From Angiostrongylus vasorum (lineage: Eukaryota > Nematoda > Chromadorea > Rhabditida > Metastrongylidae), in contig JADANN010000360.1 of the NCBI GenBank assembly GCA_018806985.1, positions 1,032,001-1,096,000 on the forward strand: DNA of 64,000 nucleotides, given 5' to 3'. Positions 19,044-32,000 of this stretch are shown one piece after another. Position 1 is the stretch's first letter. Each line of letters begins with the position of its first letter. A program made the translations under genes and the position numbers. The notes below the pieces were generated by a model. The model made no database searches. It was not told the DNA's origin and saw only the letters and a program-made list of their open reading frames with translations.

Positions 19044-22000
19044 GTAAGTACATTTCAGTTTGTGTTGTTTATTCATCAATCGATGCTGTTGACTGTCAAA
19101 GTACAGAGGCTTATGGGTTAGGGCAGAGGGGAGATCAGGCTTAGGCGGTATTCTCAAAGGCTGTTAAGTCTTTTTATTTACTGCCTATTCTTTTTTCATA
19201 GTTGAGTACGATGTGAAATACCGTAAGTGGTAATAGTGTTCGATCCCCACCGCAGACATCCGCGGTCCGGATTTTTGCAAGTATCTCAGCATCGCTGCTG
19301 TTAAGTCTGTTAAAGAACACGAGTGAAGAAAATGTTGTGGGAAACCAGGTGACCATGATTCCGTACTGTCACGCTTACAGGTGGAAACACTTGTGGTAGC
19401 TGATCCCTGAAAATCATTGCAAGCCAAAAAACAAGGACTTTAAGTAGTGTTCGAGAATGTGGGATTGAAGCTGAATTTGATTAAGGGCTGATTGCTTTAA
19501 GCTTTCTGGGTTTGTAAATTGCGAATTGAGCACTGCTTTTCATCTTCTATTAGCAAGATTGGAAAACGAAATAAGAATGAAGTGTTTTCCGTGATACGGC
19601 AAACCGTTGCCTAACATAAGTTCCCTAAATGCATTTAGTACAGTGCATGAAATGGTAAAGCAGTGGGACCACCTTCAACTTTAACATAGCTCAGTGAAGC
19701 TGAGGTATCTGCAAAACATAGACCGCAGTCCAAATTCGAACCCTCGGTAACCCTTTTCCTGGGGCTCACATGTTATCCACTATATATACCACTGGGGCTC
19801 TTGCTTTGAATGCGTCGTTTTCTTGTTCAGCAATCGCGAGGTTGTTAAACAGCATACATTTACTTCCATAGAAAAACACAATATAATACAACAGTAGCTG
19901 ACGTTTCGGCAGTATCGCCTTCTTCAGAGCCAACTATTCTCGTCCAAAGGCGATCCTCCAAATACAAAGCACGAAAGTGTTCCTTCGTCGCACACTTCTT
20001 CATTCTGGCAAACATTTTTGAACATTGCTGAAGAAGAAAACGACGCATTCATATTCCAATGCCGAGGTTAAAAGAAAGTCGGTCCTGGGAACTCTTGCTT
20101 TGCTCAATAATTTTTTCTCCACCATAAAATCCTGGAGTGGTATTTGAATTTTGCAAATACCTCAGCTTCATTGTGGCTGTATTTCACATAATATCCTTCC
20201 ATAGAAAAGTAATGGACTGTAAATTAAAACTTATACATTGCGACATATCTGGCTACAAAGTTGCTGGGACATGAGCAGAATTCGGAGCCTCAGTTGGGGT
20301 TCGAACCCATGACCATCCCTTGAGTGATCTGACGTGCCATCCATCACATCAACGACGCCTTTACTTTGCCTTTCTTTCTCTCAGCAACGTTTTTTACCCT
20401 ATCGGTGCTATCAGCAATCGCTCGTCAACGGGAATAATCTATGGAATACAAATCGTCATTGAACCCAGTTAATCGCTTTTCCTCCCAACGGTTTACCGCC
20501 TCATCGTGGCTGGGAGGTGTTCCTGGGTGTCGGACTGCGATGTATAGCGGGCGGATTCTTCCCCCGGGCAAGGTCTCCCAAGCTGAGAATGAGTCCGGCG
20601 TTTCCATCAGGAAGCCTAGCTAAGAGTAAACCGATACCAGGATCCATCACCGTCCTGGTATCAAAGTCGCATGGTGGCAAATTTCCCTCTGATCCACAAG
20701 GGCTGCGACTGCTTGTCGTCGTGACGATCTGAGGCAGACTTTGGCCAGGCTGTCCTCGGGATTCCAGGGAACCACAATGGCTTAACCAGCAAATCTCCGA
20801 AAAATGATGATTCTGCTGAGGCCCGCACAACTAGTGAGGACGTGCCGTTCAAGTATCAAATATCAAGTAATCACTTATTGTTTTTTCATGTAAGTTTAAA
20901 ACTAAAAGTCCAAATATTGTTATTTTGAGTGCAGCTTCATCTATCTCCGTTTCTGTTAAAACTCGGTTGTTAAATTAGAATATGTAGATCTTTGCCAAAA
21001 TTAACCATGTTGTTTTGTTCTAAAAAGACAAAGTTCTGTTTTTGTGGTCCTCATGATGCATGTTTCTTTCACTTTTACATGTCTGCAAGTTGGTCAGATG
21101 GGTTTTGTCAAAGACCGTGTTTACCAATGTATCGTTGCTTTTTGGGAATGTCACGTGTACGTCCAATTTCCTGAGGGATCTAATTTTAAACATGTTGGAT
21201 TCAAGGGATACTTTACAAAAATGACACACACGATTGATGCGATAGAACAGGATCTGTTCTATCAATCTTTGCAGCTACTAAGGCTCCATTACTTACTTGG
21301 ATACTTGGATGGCCCGTCTTCACTGTTTGTGTTGGCCCCAGTATAATTTCTACTTTCTCGGAGTTTTGCTGGTGTAGCCATTGTGGTTCCCTGGAGTCCC
21401 GAGGACACCTTAGCCAAAGTATGCCCTAGGCCCTCACTACTACAGGCAGTCGCAGGGCTTGTGAATCAGAGGGAGATTTGCCACCATGCGACTAGTTTGA
21501 TACCAGGACGGTGGTGGATCCTGGCATTGGTTTACTCTTAGCTGGACTTCCCGATGGAAACGCCGGACTCCCTCTCAGTATGGGAGACCCTGCCAGGGTA
21601 GTGAATCCCCCCGGCTGTACATCGCAGCCGGACACCTAGCAACACCTCCCAGCTCAGATGAGGGGGGAAATCGTTTGGAGGTAAGCCTCCATCACTCTAA
21701 TGATCGAGAAATCATTGTCAGTTGTCGAAGAACGTCTTCGAGCGTTATGTGTTAAAAGCTTTGAGTTTTATTGTAGTAGCTTGCCATCTCTCATGGAGAA
21801 GTTTTGCTGTTTTCCATCTCTTCATCGCGTGATGACGAATCAGTTGATTTTATCTTAATGTGATTTGATTGGGATCGATTTTGACATTTGGGTGGACAGT
21901 TATCTCAAAACGGGCATCCACCATCCTGTGTTAAACATCTAATTTCCAGTCTGTTTTTATACAGTTTATAAAGGTTTTGTGGGATGGTAGAAGAAGTAAC

Positions 22001-23013
22001 TTGTTATTTGGAAAGTAAGCACAGATTCATTCTATTTAGTGATTCTCTCTGTTTCGGACAAAAGGGGGATTTGCGAGCTAGCTAGTGGACTGAGAGATTC
22101 GGGGTTCACTCTTGTCGCTTCCGGAGGAACCGCACGAGTGCTTCGGCAGCATGGACTGTCCGTCAAGTTAGCTCTCTTTTGGTTGAACATAAAATACTTT
22201 GCCTTCTTTAACGTTTATCCCAGTCTGATTGAGAACTAATAGCTCTTTTAGATGATCGAAACCTTATTTAATATAAGGTGAGGATAACTGAGCTGAAAAA
22301 TTTCGGCTATACACATCTTGGGCTGCCACGTCGGTGGTGACACTAGGAGGACGTCGAAATTTACTCTTCTAGGAATACATTTTTTCTTCTTTGACTTCAT
22401 TTTTAAGCACCCAAAATAAGTATGAACTTTAATGGGTTATGTCTGTTGTAACAATAATTGGTTATTTTATAAAAATTAGTAGTGATGGAATGGCAGCACT
22501 TAAGCAAAAGCTAAATGAAAATGACGACCGTATAATTTGATAAGAAAATCGCTATGACGTTTGAAGCATTTCCTTAACCCTTTATTTTGGTACCTCAAAA
22601 AAAAAACCGATGCAATTAAGGGATATATCTGATCTCACGAAGTTCAACGAAATGCTAGGAGGGCGAGTGAAGACTTTGCATCCAGCGGTGCACGGCGGTA
22701 TTCTAGCGAGGGATACAGAGGAGGACCGTAGAGAGATGGAGGTAGATTTTCGTAACCTGTTTGATTTTTTCTTCTACACGCATTTGCAGTGCTATAGTCA
22801 TCGGACTTTCTGCGCTCAACTTTTCGCTATTTTGAGCATAGGGAATATGGAAGGCTCATAAGCTATAGAAGTTTTGCCTTATTTTGTTCTTGCTCGGTTG
22901 GTTGGAAAGAGGAAAAGTAGGCGGTTGAATATTCATGGTCCCGTTTACAGGTTATAGATTCGTTTTGAAAGGAGGAGATCCTGTTATCTCGATTGTCTAT
23001 TTATCATTGTATT

Positions 23014-23060
<47 letters not shown>

Positions 23061-26000
23061 GATAAGCAAATATACACTGTATATACGTACACTTGTTATT
23101 TGTCTGTTATTTGAAAGTTATTTGTCTACAGTTCTTTTTTTCATCTCACTAGTAATTAATGAGTCGTTGGGAGTTAAAGACATCAAAGTTCTCTTGCTTT
23201 CAGCTTCATAAGATAGTGTCAAATTACAACTATGATGCTGAGATATTTGCAAAACTCCCGACCGCAGGTATCTGCGGTGTGGAATGAACGCTCTATTACC
23301 CTTTCGGGGGCTAACGCGTTCACCACCACACCATGCGAGTTCTTCGTTTCGTCTTCGTTTTCCACCGCAGACACATGCGGTCCAATGTTTAACAAATATC
23401 TCAGCATCATTATAGTTGTATTTCGTATAATACCCTGTATCACCTGTCACCCTCTAGTCCCGTTGATCGTCGAGTGACTCGAGCGAGCGCCACTAAATCT
23501 TCCATTTTTTCCCTGTCGCGTGCAAGAGTACCCCCAGTGGTTTCTGCTCGCTTTTGGGACTCGTTGAGCATCATATCTTTCTTCTAGGCTCTTTCGTGAA
23601 GAACTCTGACCATCGGGTCGGTGGTCTTTCCTGCAGTGCGTTTGACATCCCAAGGAATCCAGTCACTAGCCGGCTCCTGTCCATCGGTTGTCATTCATAC
23701 GCATTACGTGCCCTGGCCCGACCTTATCTTCAACTATTTGGCGTACAGAACGGCATATATAATTTTCTGATCGTTGACGCAGATTGGAGCTTCGAATCCC
23801 TTCCCTTACTTGCGTGACACGGGATACTCCTAGCATAGTCCCTTCCGACTGTGCGTTCAATAACACTGGGCGATCTTTCATCCTGTTTACGCAGCGACAA
23901 GGTTTCTGACGCATACGTTAAAACAGGAAGTACCGCTGTGTGGAAAAGGTGGGTCACGGAGTCGGGTGTTCTTTGTACTCCTCACTACATCCTCGATGCT
24001 CTTGAAAGCTTCCCATGCACCTCGTTTCCTTCTGCCCAACTCTGGAGCTAGGTCGTTCAACATGTTGATTACCCGACCTGTGTAAACATAACTGGAGCAT
24101 TCAGAGATATGCGTTGCGTTGAGCGTGAATGGGGCATGAGAAACCAATCCGTTCTTCATGAGCATCGTTTTTGTGAGATTTAGACGAAGACCAATCTTTC
24201 CACAGGCTTGTATCAAAGTCGGCAAGCAAACGTTCCGCTTGGCTAATGTTTGGTGTTATAAGGACGATGTCATCAGCAAAGCGATGATGATGTAATTGCC
24301 GACCATCGATTTTCACTTCCATGTTGTCCCATTCCAATGTTCGCATGACGTTCTCGAGGGTGGCGGTAAACAATTTTAGCGAGATGGTATCGCCTTGCCT
24401 AAACCCCTCATTTGACATCGATGTTAATATCGTTATAGAATGGTGAAATCGTGGTTGTGAAATAATTTGTACAGCTCACGAAGAATCTTTATGTATTTGA
24501 GTAGGGACTCCTTGACTATTAAGGGCTTCCATGACTGCTTCTATTTCAATTGAGTCAAACGCCTTCTTTAAATCGATGAAAGTGAGAGAGAGCGGTCTTC
24601 TGTACTCTCGCGATACTTTCAATGAGTCTTGTTATCGTGTGGATGTGGTCCATCGTACTAAATCCTTTTCGAAACTCTGCTTGCTCACATGGCTGTCCTT
24701 CGTCCAGTGTTCTGTCAATCCTGTTTAGGATGACTCGAGTGAAAAGTTTGTAGACGACAGACAGCGAGCAGAGTGGGACGATAGTTGCCGATATCGTGGA
24801 GGTCACCCTTCTTGAACAATAACACGGTCTTTGCTGGTCTTCCATTGAGTAGGGACCTTGCCTTCAGACATGAAACGTGTGAAGAGTCGGGGTAGTGTAT
24901 TTACTAGGACTGGCGGAAGGTTCTTCAGGTGTTCTGATCTCACCCTGTCCGGACCTGGTGCTGTTCGACTTTTCGCCGACGAAATGGCATGTCGGATTTC
25001 GGAAAAGGAGAAACGGTGGCACAACATATCCATCATCCTTTATTTCATGTGACGGAAGGTGGACGTGGCTATCGAGGAGATCTAAGTAGTACACGCAAAT
25101 GATTTTCTCCATTACCTTTCTGAACGCCGTAACTGTTCTGTCTGGGCGTCGGACTGCAATCATCCTGGTATTGTTAGTTGGCGAAGCTTCGGTGTGGTTT
25201 GCGAATGCTTTTTCCCGGCCTCTGCAGCTTCGACGATTACTGCTGCTCTTCTCTCTTTAAGATCTTCTTTTATCGCCTGTCTGCATTGTTTTGCAAGTTT
25301 GGACGTTAGTTCGCGCTTGCCTGCTGCTCGTGCCATTCCACGCTGGCGTATCGGTTCGAGTGTTTCTGGAGACAGACGTCTCTTGGTAACTTTTGAACTT
25401 TCAGCTTTCATTGTGCTGACATGAAGATGTTGAACGAGGGGATCGTATTCTTCGTCGATGTTATCGACAACGGCATCTTCCCAACTGACTAATGAATTGA
25501 ATAAGTCCCAGTTTACGGTGGTTCTGTGACTTCGGTTTTTGAATTTAGCGGCTTTTTCTCCTTTCTGCGAGAAATGAAATCTTGCACGAAGGAGGCGGTG
25601 GTCTGATCTCGTGTAGAATTTTAGGGCAACAGCAACATCGATGAGGCAAAACCTTCTATTTACTATGATGTCTTCTATTTCATGATGGTACTCTCCATTA
25701 GGAGACTCCCACGTCCAGCACTGAGGGGTGGGGCTTCTGGAATTGTGAGTTACCATGGATTGTCTTGGTTGCCATGATAAACTCAGACAGCCGCTCACCC
25801 TGTTCGTTCAGTTCTAATCCGTGGGTCTCAATGTGACGTTCTTCAAACGTTCTTCTTGATCCAATCTTGCCGTTGATATCTCCATTGATGACCTTGAAAA
25901 ATGTATGGTCTTCTCTGTAGAACTTCTCCAAGTCGATATAGAACGCTTCGATTTCTTCGTCGTAGTTTGATGCCGTCTCGTAAACGACGAAGATTGTCAA

Positions 26001-29000
26001 AGCCGGTATTAATCCACGTCTTTTTAATCGTAAACGTCTGATTCGGGTTGTAAGTTGTTCGAATGAATCGATTTTCATGGAGAAACTCGTGTTGACGAGA
26101 ACGCCGACGCCACCGACTCCTCTACTGCCGCATGTTTCGAGGAACAGTTCTTCTCCGGTGTCATAGACGGCGTTGAATGGGTGGCGTCGTGTCGTCTCGG
26201 GCAGGCCGATGACGTCTTACCTTATCCTTCTTGCTTGCCTGAGCCAGCGCTCTATCTAGGACTCGGATGCAAGTGTACGTGCATTGTAGGTACAGATCGT
26301 CACCTTAGTTCTTTGTAATCCAGACAGCTTCTATTGGCCCTGAGACTTTAACAACCTCTCCGTACTCGTCCTACCCAAGGCTGCGAAATTGGGAGCTCTT
26401 TCGGGGTCAGGGAAATGAGGCCCGTTTTTTTTTACTGTGTTTAGCGTTTTGATACCCACATATGGCTTGGTGGGCTGTGAACGTGGGGGCCTGGGTGTAC
26501 TCACGGGTAGCTTGCCAGTCTCTCCCAGAGTGGACATGGAGCTTATTTGTTGGAGGCGACTCCTAACCGCCTCCCATATATTTCCCTGTCACTTGATTAC
26601 AGGCTTTTGGCCGAATTGACTCGTAGAATACAATCCGCATAAGCTAGAACGCACCCCACACGCATGCATGAATACGCCCTAGCAAATACAGAAAGTATGT
26701 GCGAAATCGGCGCAGCAGAAACGGAGTCCATCCCCTGGATCCACCTGCGTCTCAGGGAAGCAAAGGTCGCTTTTAGTCCGCGATTTAACCCCCTATCCAC
26801 CACCTAGGGACGCGCTACGCAGCCTCGCGACTAACCGGCTCGAGGTCCCTCATGTGAGGAAGATTCGTGGTATAATACCCTACCGTGAAAAATTGTAGTA
26901 GGCAGCAAATAAAGCGTCGACATTTCAGCTGTTTGAATAAATGGTTTAGATAAAAATCAATGCTATGGTTGCAAAAGTTCGCAACTTATCAGATTGCGAT
27001 TCATTCATTGCAAGTGAAACTAAAGAACTTCCTACTTGATGAAATGAGCATTCACAACTTGCTTATATTAGCATTACTTGAATTTCTACTTAAGTGCATC
27101 GTATTATTTATTGGGAGGGGAGAGGAGATAGCGCAGTGGTGAGTGATGCCATCGATCATTTAGCGAAAGCATTAGTTTGATCCCACCTCACCGTTCTTCT
27201 CCACTCCTCGTGGGAACGTCTTGGCTCTGCTATCTTAAAGATTGCATGGAAAACCGAGTGGACCAGCACACTGCGACATTCATAAGGAAAACGACTGTCC
27301 TCGAGCAGCGGTCAAACCCGGGCGCGAAGAGCTGAAAAAACTTCGTGGGCGATGAAGGCGAGGAAAAGAATTGAACAGAAGTGTTGGTATCAACGTAATA
27401 AATGTGATGACAGGTCATCTAAAATAAAAAAAAACATTATTTATTAAAACTCTGTGACTATGCAGATCATTTAAGGGAAGGTTCTATGTAATCATGAAAA
27501 CAAACTAGGGTATGGAAACTGTCCGACACCATTTTCCCACACTGTCACCAAATACTGCTCAACTACACGGTGCCGCAGTCGGCCTAGATGAAGTCTTCGA
27601 CCTGGCTGAGGCGAATGTGTTTATCGAGAATTTTGATAAATTTGATGTTTTATTTGTAGTATAGCAGCACTTCTTGAGTGGTCACTTTTCTAGAACTATA
27701 TCGTTATAAAATTTCAAGAAAACCTGTGAGGAGGTGGCACGATGTCATGGGAACTCTTCGTTATCTAACTTCAACGTATCATGGGCAGGTTACATGTCAC
27801 ATGAGTGAAAAAATTCTGTCGGCAATTCAACGATCTGCTACTTATGCTGACACTGCTTTTTCCGCTTTTAGATGTAGAAAGGGTCAGAACTCTAATATGC
27901 TTACTATGGAAAGTCCGAGGCACCCTTGCACAGAACATGATGTGAAATACTTGAAGAGATCTCGTGGGTAGCTGTTGTAATTGGACTTAAACGGACTAAG
28001 ATTTTCAAGCAATCAACAAGCCATCTACCGTTGGCATGGTCACACGTTTCCATTGACGTAGCAATCATAGAAAGTCTCATTAAATGCGAAACTTTAGATT
28101 GTAATGGGAACTAGTTACTATCATCAACACTGTTCATTCAACATTCATCAATTTGAAGTTCATCGATGTGATTTGCAAGTAAAATGTGCTTTCTTTTTTC
28201 ACATGGGACTACCTCTGTCGTTGCCTTCAAAGCGGCTCTCCACTTTCTCATGGATAAGTTATAAATAGCTGATTGGAGAATAGTATTCCTTTCTACCCAT
28301 CTAAGCGTTTCGGTTGATGTTTCGTACTATCTGTCGCATTTAGTCTTATTTCCGCTATCCCACATATCGTATCGTCACTGGCGTGCACCCACCTACGAAT
28401 GTCGTCAATTTTGTTCTGGTTAGGTGAACACATTCCAGCTCAGTGCTTTAATACTCTCAAATAAATAGGTTCCCATTTCTTGTTCTCCAAAGTTTCTCAG
28501 TATTCCTCTGGTGTGATTTTATTCTTTATTCGTGAAACACTGAATTTTTTGAAGCGTTGTGTCAATTTTACGAGCATGTTTATCAACTTTCTATTCAGCT
28601 GCGGGGAAAAGCAAATTTTACGAACTTTTCTAATTCTAGTACTAAGTTGCATTGAATTGTCTCAGATTTGTTTATCCCAAGATTTTCATTGTAACTTAGC
28701 ACTCGCTCTGTTTCATCTTAGTAGGTTTTCAATAACCCCTGCATACTAATGTATTAGTTAGGTGTAATTAAAGCCGTTATGGGCGGATAGCACAGTGGTA
28801 GTGATGCCAATCATCACGAAGACAGCGCTTGTTCCAATCCGTTCTAGGCCCGCCAAGCCTGTCATCCTTGCGAGTCGGGAAATTAGTACCGGACTTGTCC
28901 GGGAAAAAATCACTTTCTGCAATCTAAGATCGACTCGAAGCCTCCAAACGGTTTACCGCCTCATCATGCCTTGAAGGTGTTCCCGGGTGTCGGGCTCCGA

Positions 29001-32000
29001 TGTACAGCGAGGAGATTCGTCCCTCTGGCAGGGTCTTCCAAGCTGAAAGGGAATCCGGCGTTTCCATCATTAAGCCCAGCTAGAAGTTTTCCAATACCAG
29101 GATCCGTCACCGTCCTTGTACCAAACTATTCGCATGGTGGTAAAGCTCCCTTACATCCACAAGAGCGGCGACTACCTGTGGTGGTGACGATCTAGGGCAG
29201 ACTTTGCCCAGGCTGACCTCAGGACTCCAGGGAACCACGATAACTAAGCCAGCAAGACTCCGAAAAATGGAGATTATGCTGCGGCCCAACCATTGAGGAC
29301 GGGCCATCTAAGTATCCAAGTTTCCAAATACGATCGATTCAACCAAAAATTCTACGACATTCAAGATGAAATAAAAATCCTCAAGCAGTAGTCGAAGCCA
29401 CACGTGAAGTTGAAAGGTTTTCGTGGACAATGGATGCGAGGGAAACGAACCGAATGCGAGAATTCCTGGGACCGGCACAGTAGGCGTGAAGACGGGTCGT
29501 ATGAATTAAAAAAGAAGAACTAAAACGGTGAACAAACCTTGAATGTAAATAAAAGAAGCCAATTTTTTATTCACCATCTTTTTCCCTTTACCCATGAAGG
29601 TTTCTCAGGCAGCGCTAAATGGCGCCATGCCCTAGGCTAAAATATCTAGTTAAATGCAGAATAAAACCGTCCCTAGTTGTTGCCCTAAAGTACGAGTGGA
29701 TTAACAGAAATGACCTTCCTCTCTCTGTTGCTCCTTTTCATTGTTTAGTAACATCTTCTATCTCTACCTAGACTTATTGATGCTTCAATGTATGGGAATT
29801 CTTGCTCATTCATGGGTTGTATCCTGACTGCTGATTCGCCCATAAGCCGAAGTAACTGGGAATTGCATGAGAGGTGGTTTAAAGTTGCTTTCAACATATG
29901 AGCTCTGATTAGCTCCAGGAATGCCCGAAAAACTGTTTATGAATGTGTTTTTATAACCGACTTTCATTAAACCTCGGTAAGGGTAATGAATAGATTTTTT
30001 ATATGACTGAGCTGATACGAGATTGGTATGAAAATTTTATTCCGCTAACGCTTCGGCGTCTTCAGCTCTTTTAGAGCCGCATTGATCCGAGTCGATGGTC
30101 CATGACTGGTCGTCGTCGCGATGTATGTGTTTATGGTCCAGAAAAATTTATTATTTTTAGTATTCTTTCTCGGAAAGAGCGAAATACAGCGTATTACTAC
30201 TTGATTCCAAAAAGTCTCCGTTAGGTCGAGTGTGGAAAGGATGCTAAAATTCTAGCGCCCTTCCAGGATATCTAAATGAGGAAGGACTATGATGACAAAA
30301 TTTGCTTGTAAAGTACGCCCATTAGCATCAAATGTTTCCACTGAAGACCTGGTGGTGTACGCTAGGAAGATCAGTTACGAAGCGAGAAAACATTGAAACA
30401 CTGTTTATAACATTGAAGAAAATTTGTTCTCGGAAACATGCGATGGTGAATAGTTGGCAAGGCCAGTAATCTCGTCAGTGCAAACCTTTTTACGAGCAAT
30501 AACTCATTTGTTCGAGTAACGACTTCAGTGGTGCTTTCAAGACAAAGAAAAAATTGCCTACCCAATGCTTTGAATATGCTCATCATCTACGCGTCGAGGT
30601 TAAGCTACGACGAAGCAATGACTACGACACTTTACATGATTTTGGAGAGTTCTCTCGGTATTTTCACACTTGTTAAGATCTCATCAAAATGAAGTATACT
30701 ACATAAAACAGTACGAAGATCTTGGCTAATTGTTAGCTTCATGGGAATCCATTCATGTCGTCACTTGCGCAAGATTCTTTCTTATACAGAACGGAGAAAT
30801 CAGCGGCATTTAAGGGAATATTTTCGGAAGCCGTCACAAAATGGATTTTTTTCGCTTCCTCGGTCGACCTTTGGAAGGTGTTATCGTCAGAATCAATGAG
30901 GGTTCATCCAATTTCTTCGCGATAGTGCTAAAAAAGGAACGTTTTCAAGGCAAGTTAGAAACATCTTCGCAAGGATCTCTTTCTCTTTGGCGGGCAAGTC
31001 GATAGGGAGCTTCGCTAGCCACAAATAACAGATGTGTAATCATACAGAGCGAAGACTTTAGGGAGAAAAGAGCATCAATTTTGGCTTTGAAAGTTGGGAT
31101 TAGCTTCTGCAACACCTTGCCTTGTCTCGGAAAAATTAAGAATCTGTAATGATCACCTTCAGCCGTTGAGGCGGTATAATCACGCTATTTAAAATAATAG
31201 TGAGACGGTAAGAAGTCATCGAGGATGTCCACTCAGATCTTTTCATAAACTTGTCGATCTGCCAATGTATTTTGTAAGGAAGGTGAGTGTAAAATTAATA
31301 GTCTGTGTAAAAACAGTACAGCTTTGTCCCATATGAAAGGAAGCCTTCCGTACATCAGTAAATATTAAGCAATCTACTAGAGGTTCCTTTCGTACAACCC
31401 CTTTATACAAATCACGCTCAACAATTGACAAAATCCTTAACGAAAAACGGCTATGCGACGTTTCGAAAAATATTGGGCATCATAGGTTATATCAGAGCAA
31501 TTATAAAAACGTACTGAAGTATAGCGAAAACGGTAGGTAATGCTCCTACTGACTTTCATCAACTTTGTACAGCATTCATTTCGTTTGAAGCAGAACGGCT
31601 ATGGAAGCTTTGGGCTACGAATTTGTCCCTACTCAATAGCAAGTGTTAAGCTTCACAACATCTCTACCTTCATAGCGTTATGCCTACGTTAACATCGATG
31701 TAAAGAAATGTTTGACATCCGGTACCATTCTGCAAAATGTATTGAGCGCCACTCTCAAGGACGTCCTAAGAAAATTAAAAGGGGGTAACACGGCAGTAAA
31801 AACCAAGTGCAAGCAGCTGCACCATGTTCTCTTCATTGATGTGTTATCTTTACAACGTGAAACAATACTCATTCAGAACGACTCCTGGCTTCCTTTGATA
31901 CAGTATACATAAAATTTGGTCTTCTAGAACTGAAGAAAGCGATGGATACGAAGAGCGAGTTCATTTCTAGTGGCACCTTCTATACATAACTGGACAGCCA

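Larger units (their letters stand above)
23460..26870 (-). mobile_element. RTE-clade non-LTR retrotransposon, broken
   Basis: In transcription order: a 5' region (26870-26340), an AP-type endonuclease beginning [15 protein letters not shown] near 26300, [13 protein letters not shown] near 26085, [10 protein letters not shown] and a [15 protein letters not shown] end near 25600, then reverse transcriptase with [20 protein letters not shown] near 24970, [19 protein letters not shown] near 24750, the catalytic [10 protein letters not shown] near 24275, and a C-terminal part to 23490. Domain order and motifs fit the RTE clade. Stops and shifts between 26270 and 23500 make it non-autonomous. It sits antisense in ATIC intron 3. 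Confidence 0.88.

Noticed and set aside
25194..25424. Plus-strand frame opposite the RTE linker
   Set aside because: Shadow of the real minus-strand LINE frame.
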